Source: Paraburkholderia sp. FT54 (GTDB lineage: Bacteria; Pseudomonadota; Gammaproteobacteria; Burkholderiales; Burkholderiaceae). Taken from it: a DNA stretch of 64,000 bases. Where the stretch lies: positions 2,666,001 to 2,730,000 of the forward strand of contig NZ_CP134196.1 of NCBI RefSeq assembly GCF_031585635.1. The letters run 5' to 3'. Shown in pieces: positions 57,473-64,000 of this stretch (position 1 is its first letter; each line of letters starts with the position of its first letter). Under the pieces are notes generated by a model. That model was not told the origin of the DNA. It saw only the letters and a list, made by a program, of their open reading frames with translations, and searched no databases. Both the position numbers and the translations under genes were made by a program.

Positions 57473-58279
57473 TCAAGCCACCCGTTTGTCCCGTTCGATC
57501 ACCGCGTACGCGCTGTGATTGTGAATCGACTCGAAGTTCTCGGCCTCGAGCACATAAGCGACGATCCGCTCGTCCGCGTTCAGACGTTGCGCGACGTCGC
57601 GCACGAGGTCTTCGACGAACTTCGGATTTTCATAAGCCCGCTCAGTGACAAACTTCTCATCCGGGCGCTTGAGCAAGCCCCACAGTTCGCACGAGGCTTC
57701 TTCTTCGGCGATACGGATCAGTTCTTCCACGGCAACATCGCCGGCCAGTTCGGCGTTGATCGTGACGTGCGAGCGCTGGTTATGCGCGCCGTACTGCGAG
57801 ATCTTCTTCGAGCACGGGCACAGGCTCGTCACCGGCACCAGCACCTGAAGGAACAGCCGCGTCGTGCCGTGGCGAGTTTCACCCGTCAACGTGACTTCGT
57901 AGTCGAGCAGGCTTTGCACGCCCGACACCGGCGCGATCTTGTTGACGAAGTAAGGGAACGACACCTCGATGCGGCCGGCGTCGGCTTCGAGCTTTTCGAG
58001 CATCGCGGCGAGCATGGTGCGGAATGTGGCCGGTTCCAGCGGCGCCTTGTTCTCTTCGAGCAACGCGACAAAACGCGACATGTGCGTGCCCTTCTGGTCA
58101 GCCGGCAAATGTACGTCGAGGTTCCACGTGCCGACCGTCGGCTGGACCTCGCCGCCTTGCGTGCGCACCGTCAGCGGATGGCGCACGGCCTTCACGCCGA
58201 CCCGTTGAATCGGGATCTGACGAGTGTCGGGCGTGCTTTGCACGTCGGGCATCACAAAGGCGGGATTCATCTGATTCAT
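57473..58279 (-). CDS. folE2: GTP cyclohydrolase FolE2 (type IB)
   Basis: A 268-residue enzyme of the GCYH-IB family, which opens GTP to 7,8-dihydroneopterin triphosphate for folate or queuosine-type pathways. It uses metals other than zinc and is often Zur-regulated as a zinc-sparing enzyme. [23 protein letters not shown] holds the family's active-site cysteine and histidine, and [21 protein letters not shown] is also characteristic. The frame is open far upstream, but AAAGGACAAGAA before the ATG at 58279 fixes the start. It lies 254 bases after dxs on the same strand. Confidence 0.93.
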   Translation of the reverse strand: MNQMNPAFVMPDVQSTPDTRQIPIQRVGVKAVRHPLTVRTQGGEVQPTVGTWNLDVHLPADQKGTHMSRFVALLEENKAPLEPATFRTMLAAMLEKLEADAGRIEVSFPYFVNKIAPVSGVQSLLDYEVTLTGETRHGTTRLFLQVLVPVTSLCPCSKKISQYGAHNQRSHVTINAELAGDVAVEELIRIAEEEASCELWGLLKRPDEKFVTERAYENPKFVEDLVRDVAQRLNADERIVAYVLEAENFESIHNHSAYAVIERDKRVA

Positions 58280-58533
58280 TTCTTGTCCTTTCAGGAAACG
58301 CCGGACCGCCCCGAGTTTTCGCCCCGAAGGAATTCCCCTTGGGGATTCCCTCGCGAGGGCTGTCGCGAAGCGACAGGTTCGGCGACTCCCAGCGGCCGCG
58401 CGGATCCATGGCGCGCAGCGGCGAACGCCGGCCCCTGCCGGCGTTGGAAGATGGGCCCGAAGGCCCACCGATTCAAGTTGGAGATTGCTTATGGCCGCCA
58501 TGGCACGGCGACCGCACCGCGAGCGGCGACGCT
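58280..58533 (-). repeat. Hairpin-rich dxs-folE2 spacer
   Basis: Several short perfect hairpins are packed here: CTGTCGC-GAA-GCGACAG (58360-58376), AACGCCGG-N6-CCGGCGTT (58424-58445), GGAATTCCCC/GGGGATTCC (58330-58349) and GGGCCCGAAGGCCC. None has a T-run. They may be intergenic REP-like units or mRNA-stabilising folds. Confidence 0.6.
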
Positions 58534-60441
58534 TTACGCGACGCGCTTCACCGACGACTGGCCGCCGACCGCGCCGCTCGACAGGAAGCGCTCGCGGATC
58601 GACTTGGTGATACCCGCGGCGTCGAGACCACACGCAGCGAGCAGCTTGGCCGGATCCCCGTGATCGATGAACCGATCGGGGAGGCCCAATTGTAGTACGG
58701 GTCGCATAACCCCACTTTCGAGCAGGGCTTCGACGCAAGCCGAGCCCGCGCCGCCCATCACGCAGCCTTCTTCGACCGTGACGATGGCGTCGTGCGTTTC
58801 GGCCAACTGACGGACCAGATCGGCGTCGAGCGGCTTCACGAAGCGCATGTTCGCGACCGTTGCGTCCAGTTGCTCGGCGGCTGCCAGCGACGGCGCCACC
58901 ATCGTGCCGAACGCCAGAATCGCAATACGCTTGCCTGCCGGCTGCGACGTTTGGCGACGAATCTCGCCCTTGCCAAGCGGCAACGCCGCCATCTGCTTGA
59001 CGGTCGCGACGCCCGTGCCGGCGCCACGCGGGTAGCGCACCGCCGTCGGGTTCGGCTGCTGTAACGCCGTGTACAGCATCTGGCGGCATTCGTTTTCGTC
59101 CGACGCGGCCATCACCGTCATGTTCGGGATGCAGCGCAGGAACGCCAGGTCGTAAGCCCCCGCGTGCGTCGCGCCGTCCGCGCCGACCAGACCCGCGCGG
59201 TCGATAGCGAACACCACCGGCAGGTTCTGCAGCGCGACGTCGTGAATCAGCTGATCGTAAGCACGTTGCAGGAAGGTCGAGTAGATCGCGACCACCGGCT
59301 TCATACCTTCGGCGGCCAGACCGCCGGCAAACGTCACCGCGTGCTGCTCGGCGATGCCGACGTCGAAGTAACGGTCCGGGAAGCGCTTCTCGAACTCGAC
59401 CATGCCCGAGCCTTCGCGCATGGCGGGCGTGATGCCGACCACACGTGCATCCAGCTCGGCCGCGTCGCACAGCCATTCGCCGAACACTTGCGTGTAGGTC
59501 TTCTTCGAGGGCGTGGCCGCGGGCTTGATGCCTTCAGCCGGATTGAACTTGCCGGGGCCGTGGTACAGCACCGGATCGGCTTCGGCCAGCTTGTAGCCTT
59601 GGCCCTTCTTCGTCACGACATGCAGGAATTGCGGACCGCGCAGTTCCTTGATGTTCTGCAGCGTCGGGATCAGCGAATCGAGATCATGCCCGTCGATCGG
59701 GCCGATGTAGTTGAAGCCAAACTCTTCGAACAGCGTGGCCGGCACGATCATGCCCTTGGCGTGCTCTTCGAGCTTGCGGGCGAGGTCGAGCATGGGCGGC
59801 GCGACGCGCAGCACGCGCTCGACACCGGCACGCGCGGCGGCGTAGAAGCGGCCGGACATCAGGCGCGCCAGATGGCGATTCAGCGCGCCGACCGGCGGCG
59901 AAATCGACATGTCGTTGTCGTTCAGGATGACCAGCAGCGGCACGTCGTCTTCGACGCCGGCGTTGTTCATCGCCTCGAACGCCATGCCGGCCGTCATTGC
60001 GCCGTCGCCGATCACGGCGATGCCCATACGGTTGTCGCCCTGCAGCTTGCTTGCGACCGCCATGCCGAGCGCGGCGGAGATCGACGTGCTGGAGTGCGCC
60101 GTGCCGAAGGTGTCGTATTCCGACTCGTCACGCTTCGGGAAGCCTGAGATGCCGCCCAGCTGACGCAGCGTGTGCATCTGGTCGCGGCGGCCCGTCAGGA
60201 TCTTGTGCGGATAGGTTTGATGGCCGACGTCCCAGACGATCCGGTCGTGCGGCGTGTCGAACACATAGTGCAGAGCAATGGTCAACTCGACCGTGCCGAG
60301 GTTGGACGAAAGATGGCCGCCCGTCTGCGATACGCTGTCGAGCACGAAAGCACGCAACTCGTCGGCAAGCGGTTGCAATTGGCGGCGATCGAGGCGGCGC
60401 AGGGCTGCCGGGTCGTCAATGGTTTTCAGCAAGTCGTACAT
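58534..60441 (-). CDS. dxs: 1-Deoxy-D-xylulose-5-phosphate synthase
   Basis: A 635-residue ThDP enzyme that joins pyruvate and glyceraldehyde 3-phosphate, the first step of the MEP isoprenoid pathway. [18 protein letters not shown] is the ThDP/Mg site, [12 protein letters not shown] and [29 protein letters not shown] are family blocks, and the C-terminal transketolase domain has [20 protein letters not shown]. The start at 60441 ([10 protein letters not shown]) gives the usual length. It follows ispA by 85 bases. Confidence 0.97.
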   Translation of the reverse strand: MYDLLKTIDDPAALRRLDRRQLQPLADELRAFVLDSVSQTGGHLSSNLGTVELTIALHYVFDTPHDRIVWDVGHQTYPHKILTGRRDQMHTLRQLGGISGFPKRDESEYDTFGTAHSSTSISAALGMAVASKLQGDNRMGIAVIGDGAMTAGMAFEAMNNAGVEDDVPLLVILNDNDMSISPPVGALNRHLARLMSGRFYAAARAGVERVLRVAPPMLDLARKLEEHAKGMIVPATLFEEFGFNYIGPIDGHDLDSLIPTLQNIKELRGPQFLHVVTKKGQGYKLAEADPVLYHGPGKFNPAEGIKPAATPSKKTYTQVFGEWLCDAAELDARVVGITPAMREGSGMVEFEKRFPDRYFDVGIAEQHAVTFAGGLAAEGMKPVVAIYSTFLQRAYDQLIHDVALQNLPVVFAIDRAGLVGADGATHAGAYDLAFLRCIPNMTVMAASDENECRQMLYTALQQPNPTAVRYPRGAGTGVATVKQMAALPLGKGEIRRQTSQPAGKRIAILAFGTMVAPSLAAAEQLDATVANMRFVKPLDADLVRQLAETHDAIVTVEEGCVMGGAGSACVEALLESGVMRPVLQLGLPDRFIDHGDPAKLLAACGLDAAGITKSIRERFLSSGAVGGQSSVKRVA

Positions 60442-60526
60442 CGTCGTTCCATTGTAGGAAAACTTACGCGCCCGCACTTCATACATACGCCTCATAACGG
60501 AGGCGCGCGGCGGCGGGCTTTCGCGT

Positions 60527-61408
60527 TCAGCTAACCCGGTTCACCACCAGGTCGGCCAATTCGGCAAGACGCTGCGCGCGTGCGCCGAACGGCGCCAGCG
60601 CGGCGTGGGCGTCGCTGCGCAACTGCGCTGCGAGCGAACGCGACGCGTCGAGCCCAATAATCGACACGTAGGTCGGCTTGCCGTCCTTCGCGTCTTTACC
60701 TGCGGTTTTGCCAAGCGTCGCCGAATCGGTCGTCACGTCGAGAATATCGTCGACGACCTGAAACGCGAGGCCGACAGCGGCCGAATACGCGTCGAGCGAA
60801 CGCATGGCGTCCGCGTCCGGCGTTTCGCCCGCCAGCGCACCCATGCGCACCGCGGCGCGCAGCAAGGCGCCGGTTTTCATGCGGTGCATGGTTTCGAGCT
60901 GCGTACGCGTCAGCGTGTGGCCGACGCTCGCTAGATCGATGGCCTGTCCGCCGCACATGCCGATCGAGCCGCTCGCCAGCGCCAGTTCGCGCACGAGCGC
61001 GGCCTGCTGCGCCGGGGCCAGAACGTCCGACGTCAGCGCGACGAACGCTTGCGATTGCAACGCGTCGCCGACCAGCAATGCCGTCGCTTCGTCATATTTG
61101 ACGTGTACGGTAGGCTTGCCGCGACGCAGCGCGTCGTCGTCCATGCACGGCATGTCGTCGTGGACGAGCGAGTACACGTGGATCATTTCCAGTGCCGCCG
61201 CCGCCGCATCCAGGCACTCGGCGCGCGCGCCGGTCAGCTCGCCGGCCGCGTGACACAGCAGCGGGCGAACCCGCTTGCCGCCGCCCAGCAACGCGTAGCG
61301 CATGGCTTCATGCAGCGTGGCGGGCTCGCTTGCCTCGGTCGGCAGGTAATGTTCCAGTGCCGTTTCGACGCGCTCCAGTACCGAGCGCATCCATTGTTCG
61401 AATGTCAT
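60527..61408 (-). CDS. ispA: Farnesyl diphosphate synthase
   Basis: A 293-residue short-chain prenyltransferase that builds geranyl and farnesyl diphosphate from IPP and DMAPP. The first aspartate-rich motif is DDMPCMDDD (near residue 85), the second is DDILDVTTD (near residue 220), and GGGKRVRP marks the start of the domain. The stop-start overlap ATGA with xseB shows translational coupling. The order xseB-ispA-dxs is the classic isoprenoid block. Confidence 0.96.
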   Translation of the reverse strand: MTFEQWMRSVLERVETALEHYLPTEASEPATLHEAMRYALLGGGKRVRPLLCHAAGELTGARAECLDAAAAALEMIHVYSLVHDDMPCMDDDALRRGKPTVHVKYDEATALLVGDALQSQAFVALTSDVLAPAQQAALVRELALASGSIGMCGGQAIDLASVGHTLTRTQLETMHRMKTGALLRAAVRMGALAGETPDADAMRSLDAYSAAVGLAFQVVDDILDVTTDSATLGKTAGKDAKDGKPTYVSIIGLDASRSLAAQLRSDAHAALAPFGARAQRLAELADLVVNRVS

Positions 61409-61713
61409 AGGTCGTCCCCGCTTTCAGTAGCGGCTGTGCCTGCGGTATTCATGGGCAGCGGCTTGAGCGTCTCGCCGTCGAGCACGCGCACCTGCTGCTC
61501 GACCTTCTCGAGCTGCTGCTGGCAAAACGCCACGAGCGCCGCGCCACGCCGGTAGGCGGTGAGCGACTCCTCGAGGCTGAGATTGCCGCTTTCCATGCGT
61601 GCAACCAGCCCTTCCAGCTCCGCCTGGGCGGCTTCGTAGTTCTCGGGCAGCGGCGTGGTGTCGACGCCTTCGGCTGGCGTGGCTGCAGTATCCTTCGAAG
61701 CGGTCTTCGCCAT
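61405..61713 (-). CDS. xseB: Exodeoxyribonuclease VII small subunit
   Basis: A 102-residue small subunit of exonuclease VII. It has [53 protein letters not shown], the XseB helical hairpin. The N-terminal 25 residues are a polar extension. ATG at 61713 is preferred over a TTG at 61725. It overlaps ispA by 4 bases. The large subunit gene is not in the window. Confidence 0.92.
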   Translation of the reverse strand: MAKTASKDTAATPAEGVDTTPLPENYEAAQAELEGLVARMESGNLSLEESLTAYRRGAALVAFCQQQLEKVEQQVRVLDGETLKPLPMNTAGTAATESGDDL

Positions 61714-61998
61714 GAATAGTCGCAAAATTAAAACAAGTCGGACATTCTACGGCAAAAGCGATATTTCCGAGCCGCCCGCCGCCCTACGCCCGCCTTCCCG
61801 CTCCGCGCCGTCCTAGCAGTCTCGCAGAAAAAAACCGATCGGTCTGCGGCGAAAAAGTCGAACTTTCCTGAGATTTTTGACCCAAATCAGGCACTTAAGT
61901 GCCCCAAGCAAGGGGAAACGGGTATAATCGCGGGCTCCCTAAATCGAATCTTCGATGGTTGGGTTGTTCACTGCTTTCACGTCTTCACGGGAGTGGGA

Positions 61999-63105
61999 AT
62001 GTCCAATCTGAGCAATGCATTGCAGTTGCGGTCTGTCCACAGCCAGCTGCCAGTCACGGCTTACTTTGACGAAGCGCTTCTAACGCGCGAAATCGACACC
62101 CTTTTCAAGAAAGGTCCTCGTTACATCGGCCACGATCTCATGGTGCCCGAGGCGGGGAATTATTTTGCTTTGCCTAGCGAGAGCGAAGGGCGTGTGCTCG
62201 TCCGTAACCAGCAGTCGCAAGTCGAACTGCTGTCGAACGTGTGCCGCCACCGGCAAGCCATCATGCTCAACGGCCGCGGCCAGACGGAGAACATCGTCTG
62301 CCCCCTGCATCGCTGGACGTACGACCTGAACGGCCAGCTCCTCGGTGCGCCCCATTTTGCGGATAACCCCTGCCTGAATCTCGGCGCCACGTCGCTGCAG
62401 AACTGGCAAGGCCTGCTGTTCGAAGCGCAAAGGCGCGATGTCGCGCGCGATCTGGCGCGCCTCGGCCCCAAGGAACACTTCGATTTTTCGGGCTTCATGT
62501 TCGATCACGTCGAAGTGCACGAGTGCAACTACAACTGGAAGACCTTTATCGAGGTCTATCTGGAGGACTATCACGTCGCGCCGTTCCATCCGGGCCTCGG
62601 CAGCTTCGTCAATTGCGACGACCTGACGTGGGAGTTCGGCGAGTGGTATAGCGTGCAGACGGTCGGCGTGCACAAGGATCTGGAACAGCCTGGCAGCCCC
62701 ACCTACCGCAAGTGGCACGACGAGGTGCTGCGCTTTCGCGGTGGCAATCCACCGGAATTCGGCGCGATCTGGATGGTGTACTACCCGGGCATCATGATCG
62801 AGTGGTATCCGCACGTGCTGGTGGTGTCGTGGCTGATTCCGCGCGGTCCGCAGAAAACCACCAACGTGGTGGAGTTCTATTACCCTGAGGAAATCGCGCT
62901 GTTCGAGCGTGAGTTCGTCGAAGCCGAGCGCGCCGCCTACATGGAAACGGCCCGCGAAGACGACGAGATCGCGGAACGCATGGACGCCGGCCGCCGCGCG
63001 CTGATGAATCGTGGCGAATCGCAGGTCGGCCCGTATCAGAGCCCGATGGAAGACGGCATGCAGCACTTCCACGAATTCCTGCGGCGCGAACTCGGTACGA
63101 TCTGA
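61999..63105 (+). CDS. Rieske-type aromatic ring-hydroxylating oxygenase
   Basis: A 368-residue oxygenase alpha subunit. The Rieske [2Fe-2S] site is CRHRQAIML-N-CPLHRW (residues about 80-105, C-x-H...C-x2-H). The mononuclear iron site has DYHVAPFHPG with the two histidines (near residue 195), and the third ligand is an aspartate/glutamate further on. No ferredoxin or reductase gene is adjacent, so it depends on partners elsewhere, or is a choline/carnitine- or sterol-type Rieske enzyme. GGGAG before the ATG supports 61999. Substrate unknown. Confidence 0.85.
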   Translation: MSNLSNALQLRSVHSQLPVTAYFDEALLTREIDTLFKKGPRYIGHDLMVPEAGNYFALPSESEGRVLVRNQQSQVELLSNVCRHRQAIMLNGRGQTENIVCPLHRWTYDLNGQLLGAPHFADNPCLNLGATSLQNWQGLLFEAQRRDVARDLARLGPKEHFDFSGFMFDHVEVHECNYNWKTFIEVYLEDYHVAPFHPGLGSFVNCDDLTWEFGEWYSVQTVGVHKDLEQPGSPTYRKWHDEVLRFRGGNPPEFGAIWMVYYPGIMIEWYPHVLVVSWLIPRGPQKTTNVVEFYYPEEIALFEREFVEAERAAYMETAREDDEIAERMDAGRRALMNRGESQVGPYQSPMEDGMQHFHEFLRRELGTI

Positions 63106-63151
63106 TCGGCGCTTGATCAGATGGCTTCAGGCAGCATCAACGCGTGGAAAG

Positions 63152-63174
63152 ACGGGCTTCGGCCCGTTTTTTTT
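63152..63174 (+). terminator. Terminator after the Rieske gene
   Basis: ACGGGC (63152-63157), a TTCG loop, GCCCGT (63162-63167) and an 8-base T-run. Confidence 0.9.
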
Positions 63175-63257
63175 GTTTAGACTTAGAAGATAGCTCGGCC
63201 ATCCGTTGGCGTCGCCAAGCCGCCGAACGGAGCCGCCATCGCGAGCATCGAGCTTTA

Positions 63258-63399
63258 CATGGGACTAGGGTAAGGCGCTAAAGTGCCAACTCGGGTCGAC
63301 CGCTTTGCATGGGACCCGAGTAAGCGCTAAAGCGCCAACTCGGGTCGACCGCTTTGCATGGGACCCGAGTAAGCGCTAAAGCGCCAACTCGGGTCGACA
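63258..63399 (+). repeat. Three tandem hairpin-forming repeats upstream of the sulfurtransferase
   Basis: The unit is 49 bases (first copy 50, with changes) and runs from CATGGGACC to GACCGCTTTG, starting at 63258, 63308 and 63357 (the last cut short at about 63399). Each holds a nested dyad: an outer stem ACCCGAGT/ACTCGGGT and an inner stem GCGC-TAAA-GCGC. Copies 2 and 3 are identical over their shared length. Copy 1 keeps the inner stem through a G-U pair (GGCGC-TAAA-GTGCC). The last copy ends just before the AGGAG of the next gene. Confidence 0.85.
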
Positions 63400-63408
63400 G
63401 GAGACGTC

Positions 63409-64000
63409 ATGCCCCACACTCATTACACCACTCTGATTTCCGCGGCCAATCTCGCGGAACGGCTTGCCGCCGCGCCGGGCAGCGTGTTCGTCATCGATTG
63501 CCGGTTCGATCTGGCCGACACCGAAGCGGGCGAAAAAGCTTACCTGGCCGGGCATCTGCCGGGCGCGCATTACCTGCATCTCGATCGCGATCTGTCGGGG
63601 CCGAAGAACGGTCACAACGGCCGCCATCCGCTGCCCGATCGTGCGCGGCTGGTGGAGACGCTGGAGTCGCGCGGGCTGAAGCAAGGCCAGCAAGTCGTCG
63701 CGTATGACGCGCAAGGCGGCATGTACGCCGCCCGTGCATGGTGGCTGCTGCGCTGGCTCGGTCACGACGCGGTCGCGCTGCTCGACGGCGGCCTGCAGGC
63801 ATGGGAAGCCGGCGGTCATCCGCTGACGCAGGACGCGCCGGCCCAGAACACTGGCGACTTCAAGGCCGGCGCGCCGCTGTCCGTCACGGTCGACGCGCAG
63901 ACGGTCGAGCGCAATCTGAGCTCCAAGGAACACGTGGTGGTCGACGCGCGCGCGGCCGACCGCTATCGCGGCGAGAACGAGACGCTGGATCGCGTCGGCG
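63409..64000 (+). CDS. Rhodanese-type sulfurtransferase, N-terminal part (3' truncated by window edge)
   Basis: At least 197 residues are visible and the frame runs out of the window. It resembles thiosulfate/3-mercaptopyruvate sulfurtransferases: VFVIDCRFDLADTEAGEKAYLAGHLPGAHYLHLDRDLSG, then DRARLVETLESRGLKQGQQVVAYDAQGG and LLDGGLQAWEAGGHPLT in the first rhodanese domain. This domain has DAQGG where an active cysteine would be, so it is the inactive N-terminal half, and the active cysteine should lie beyond the window. AGGAG precedes the ATG by 6 bases, immediately after the third tandem repeat. Confidence 0.88.
   Translation, partial: MPHTHYTTLISAANLAERLAAAPGSVFVIDCRFDLADTEAGEKAYLAGHLPGAHYLHLDRDLSGPKNGHNGRHPLPDRARLVETLESRGLKQGQQVVAYDAQGGMYAARAWWLLRWLGHDAVALLDGGLQAWEAGGHPLTQDAPAQNTGDFKAGAPLSVTVDAQTVERNLSSKEHVVVDARAADRYRGENETLDRVG

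Noticed and set aside
1..64000. CRISPR arrays, insertion sequences, prophage genes
   Set aside because: No regularly spaced direct repeats with unique spacers, no transposase or integrase motifs and no phage structural genes were seen; the only tandem DNA repeats are at 63258-63399 and inside the KfrA-like gene.

Overview
The window looks like a chromosomal segment of a Burkholderiaceae bacterium, most likely Paraburkholderia. The basis is the high GC content, the many Gram-negative trimeric porins and LysR regulators, the order xseB-ispA-dxs-folE2, the rpsU-yqeY-dnaG-rpoD block, and a wide aerobic catabolic repertoire. This is inference from gene content, without any database comparison. Both ends cut genes: the left edge truncates a fumarylacetoacetase and the right edge truncates a rhodanese-type sulfurtransferase.

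Layout. 0-5 kb: fumarylacetoacetase, an MFS carboxylate transporter, a family III CoA-transferase and a porin, all on +. 4.8-8 kb (-): a GST, an FAD oxidoreductase and an epoxide hydrolase-type alpha/beta hydrolase. 8-11.3 kb: a GDSL lipoprotein, a decayed asparaginase fragment and two unrecognised genes. 11.7-16.7 kb: an oxalate-use operon (OxlT-type transporter, oxc, frc), then a terminator and a free-standing PAS protein. 16.8-20.6 kb: a LysR regulator and two MFS exporters. 20.6-25.5 kb: two PstS-like phosphate-binding proteins flank a CHAD-domain (polyphosphate-binding type) protein and a CorA/ZntB transporter, with no pstCAB genes in the window. 25.6-28.5 kb: a 949-residue KfrA-like coiled-coil protein with six tandem heptad-phased repeats.

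29-38.8 kb is catabolic: an XRE-cupin regulator; a DUF1338 2-oxoadipate dioxygenase/decarboxylase (hglS type) followed by a YdiJ-type D-2-hydroxyglutarate dehydrogenase, with a divergent LysR gene; hppD; and pcaQ divergent from pcaHG. The hglS-ydiJ pair would take 2-oxoadipate to 2-oxoglutarate at the end of D-lysine/pipecolate breakdown. hppD and fahA belong to tyrosine/homogentisate breakdown, and pcaHG to protocatechuate ring cleavage.

39-49.4 kb is mixed: an H-NS-like small protein, a probable structured RNA with its own terminator, a LysE exporter, a cold-shock protein, an acyl-CoA ligase divergent from a Crp/Fnr regulator across a perfect TGTCA-N6-TGACA palindrome, a chemoreceptor, a major porin, and an unusual CAU-anticodon tRNA with an extended variable arm. 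49.6-63 kb is housekeeping: rpoD, dnaG, yqeY, rpsU, a YhiN-type flavoprotein, tsaD, folE2, dxs, ispA, xseB and a Rieske oxygenase. The window ends with three tandem hairpin repeats just upstream of the truncated sulfurtransferase.

No insertion sequences, prophage genes, CRISPR arrays or rRNA genes were seen. Nothing here is clearly a wholly new system. The best candidates for new biology are the phosphate/CHAD cluster, the tandem hairpins at 63.3 kb, the structured RNA at 39.5 kb and the class II-like tRNA.
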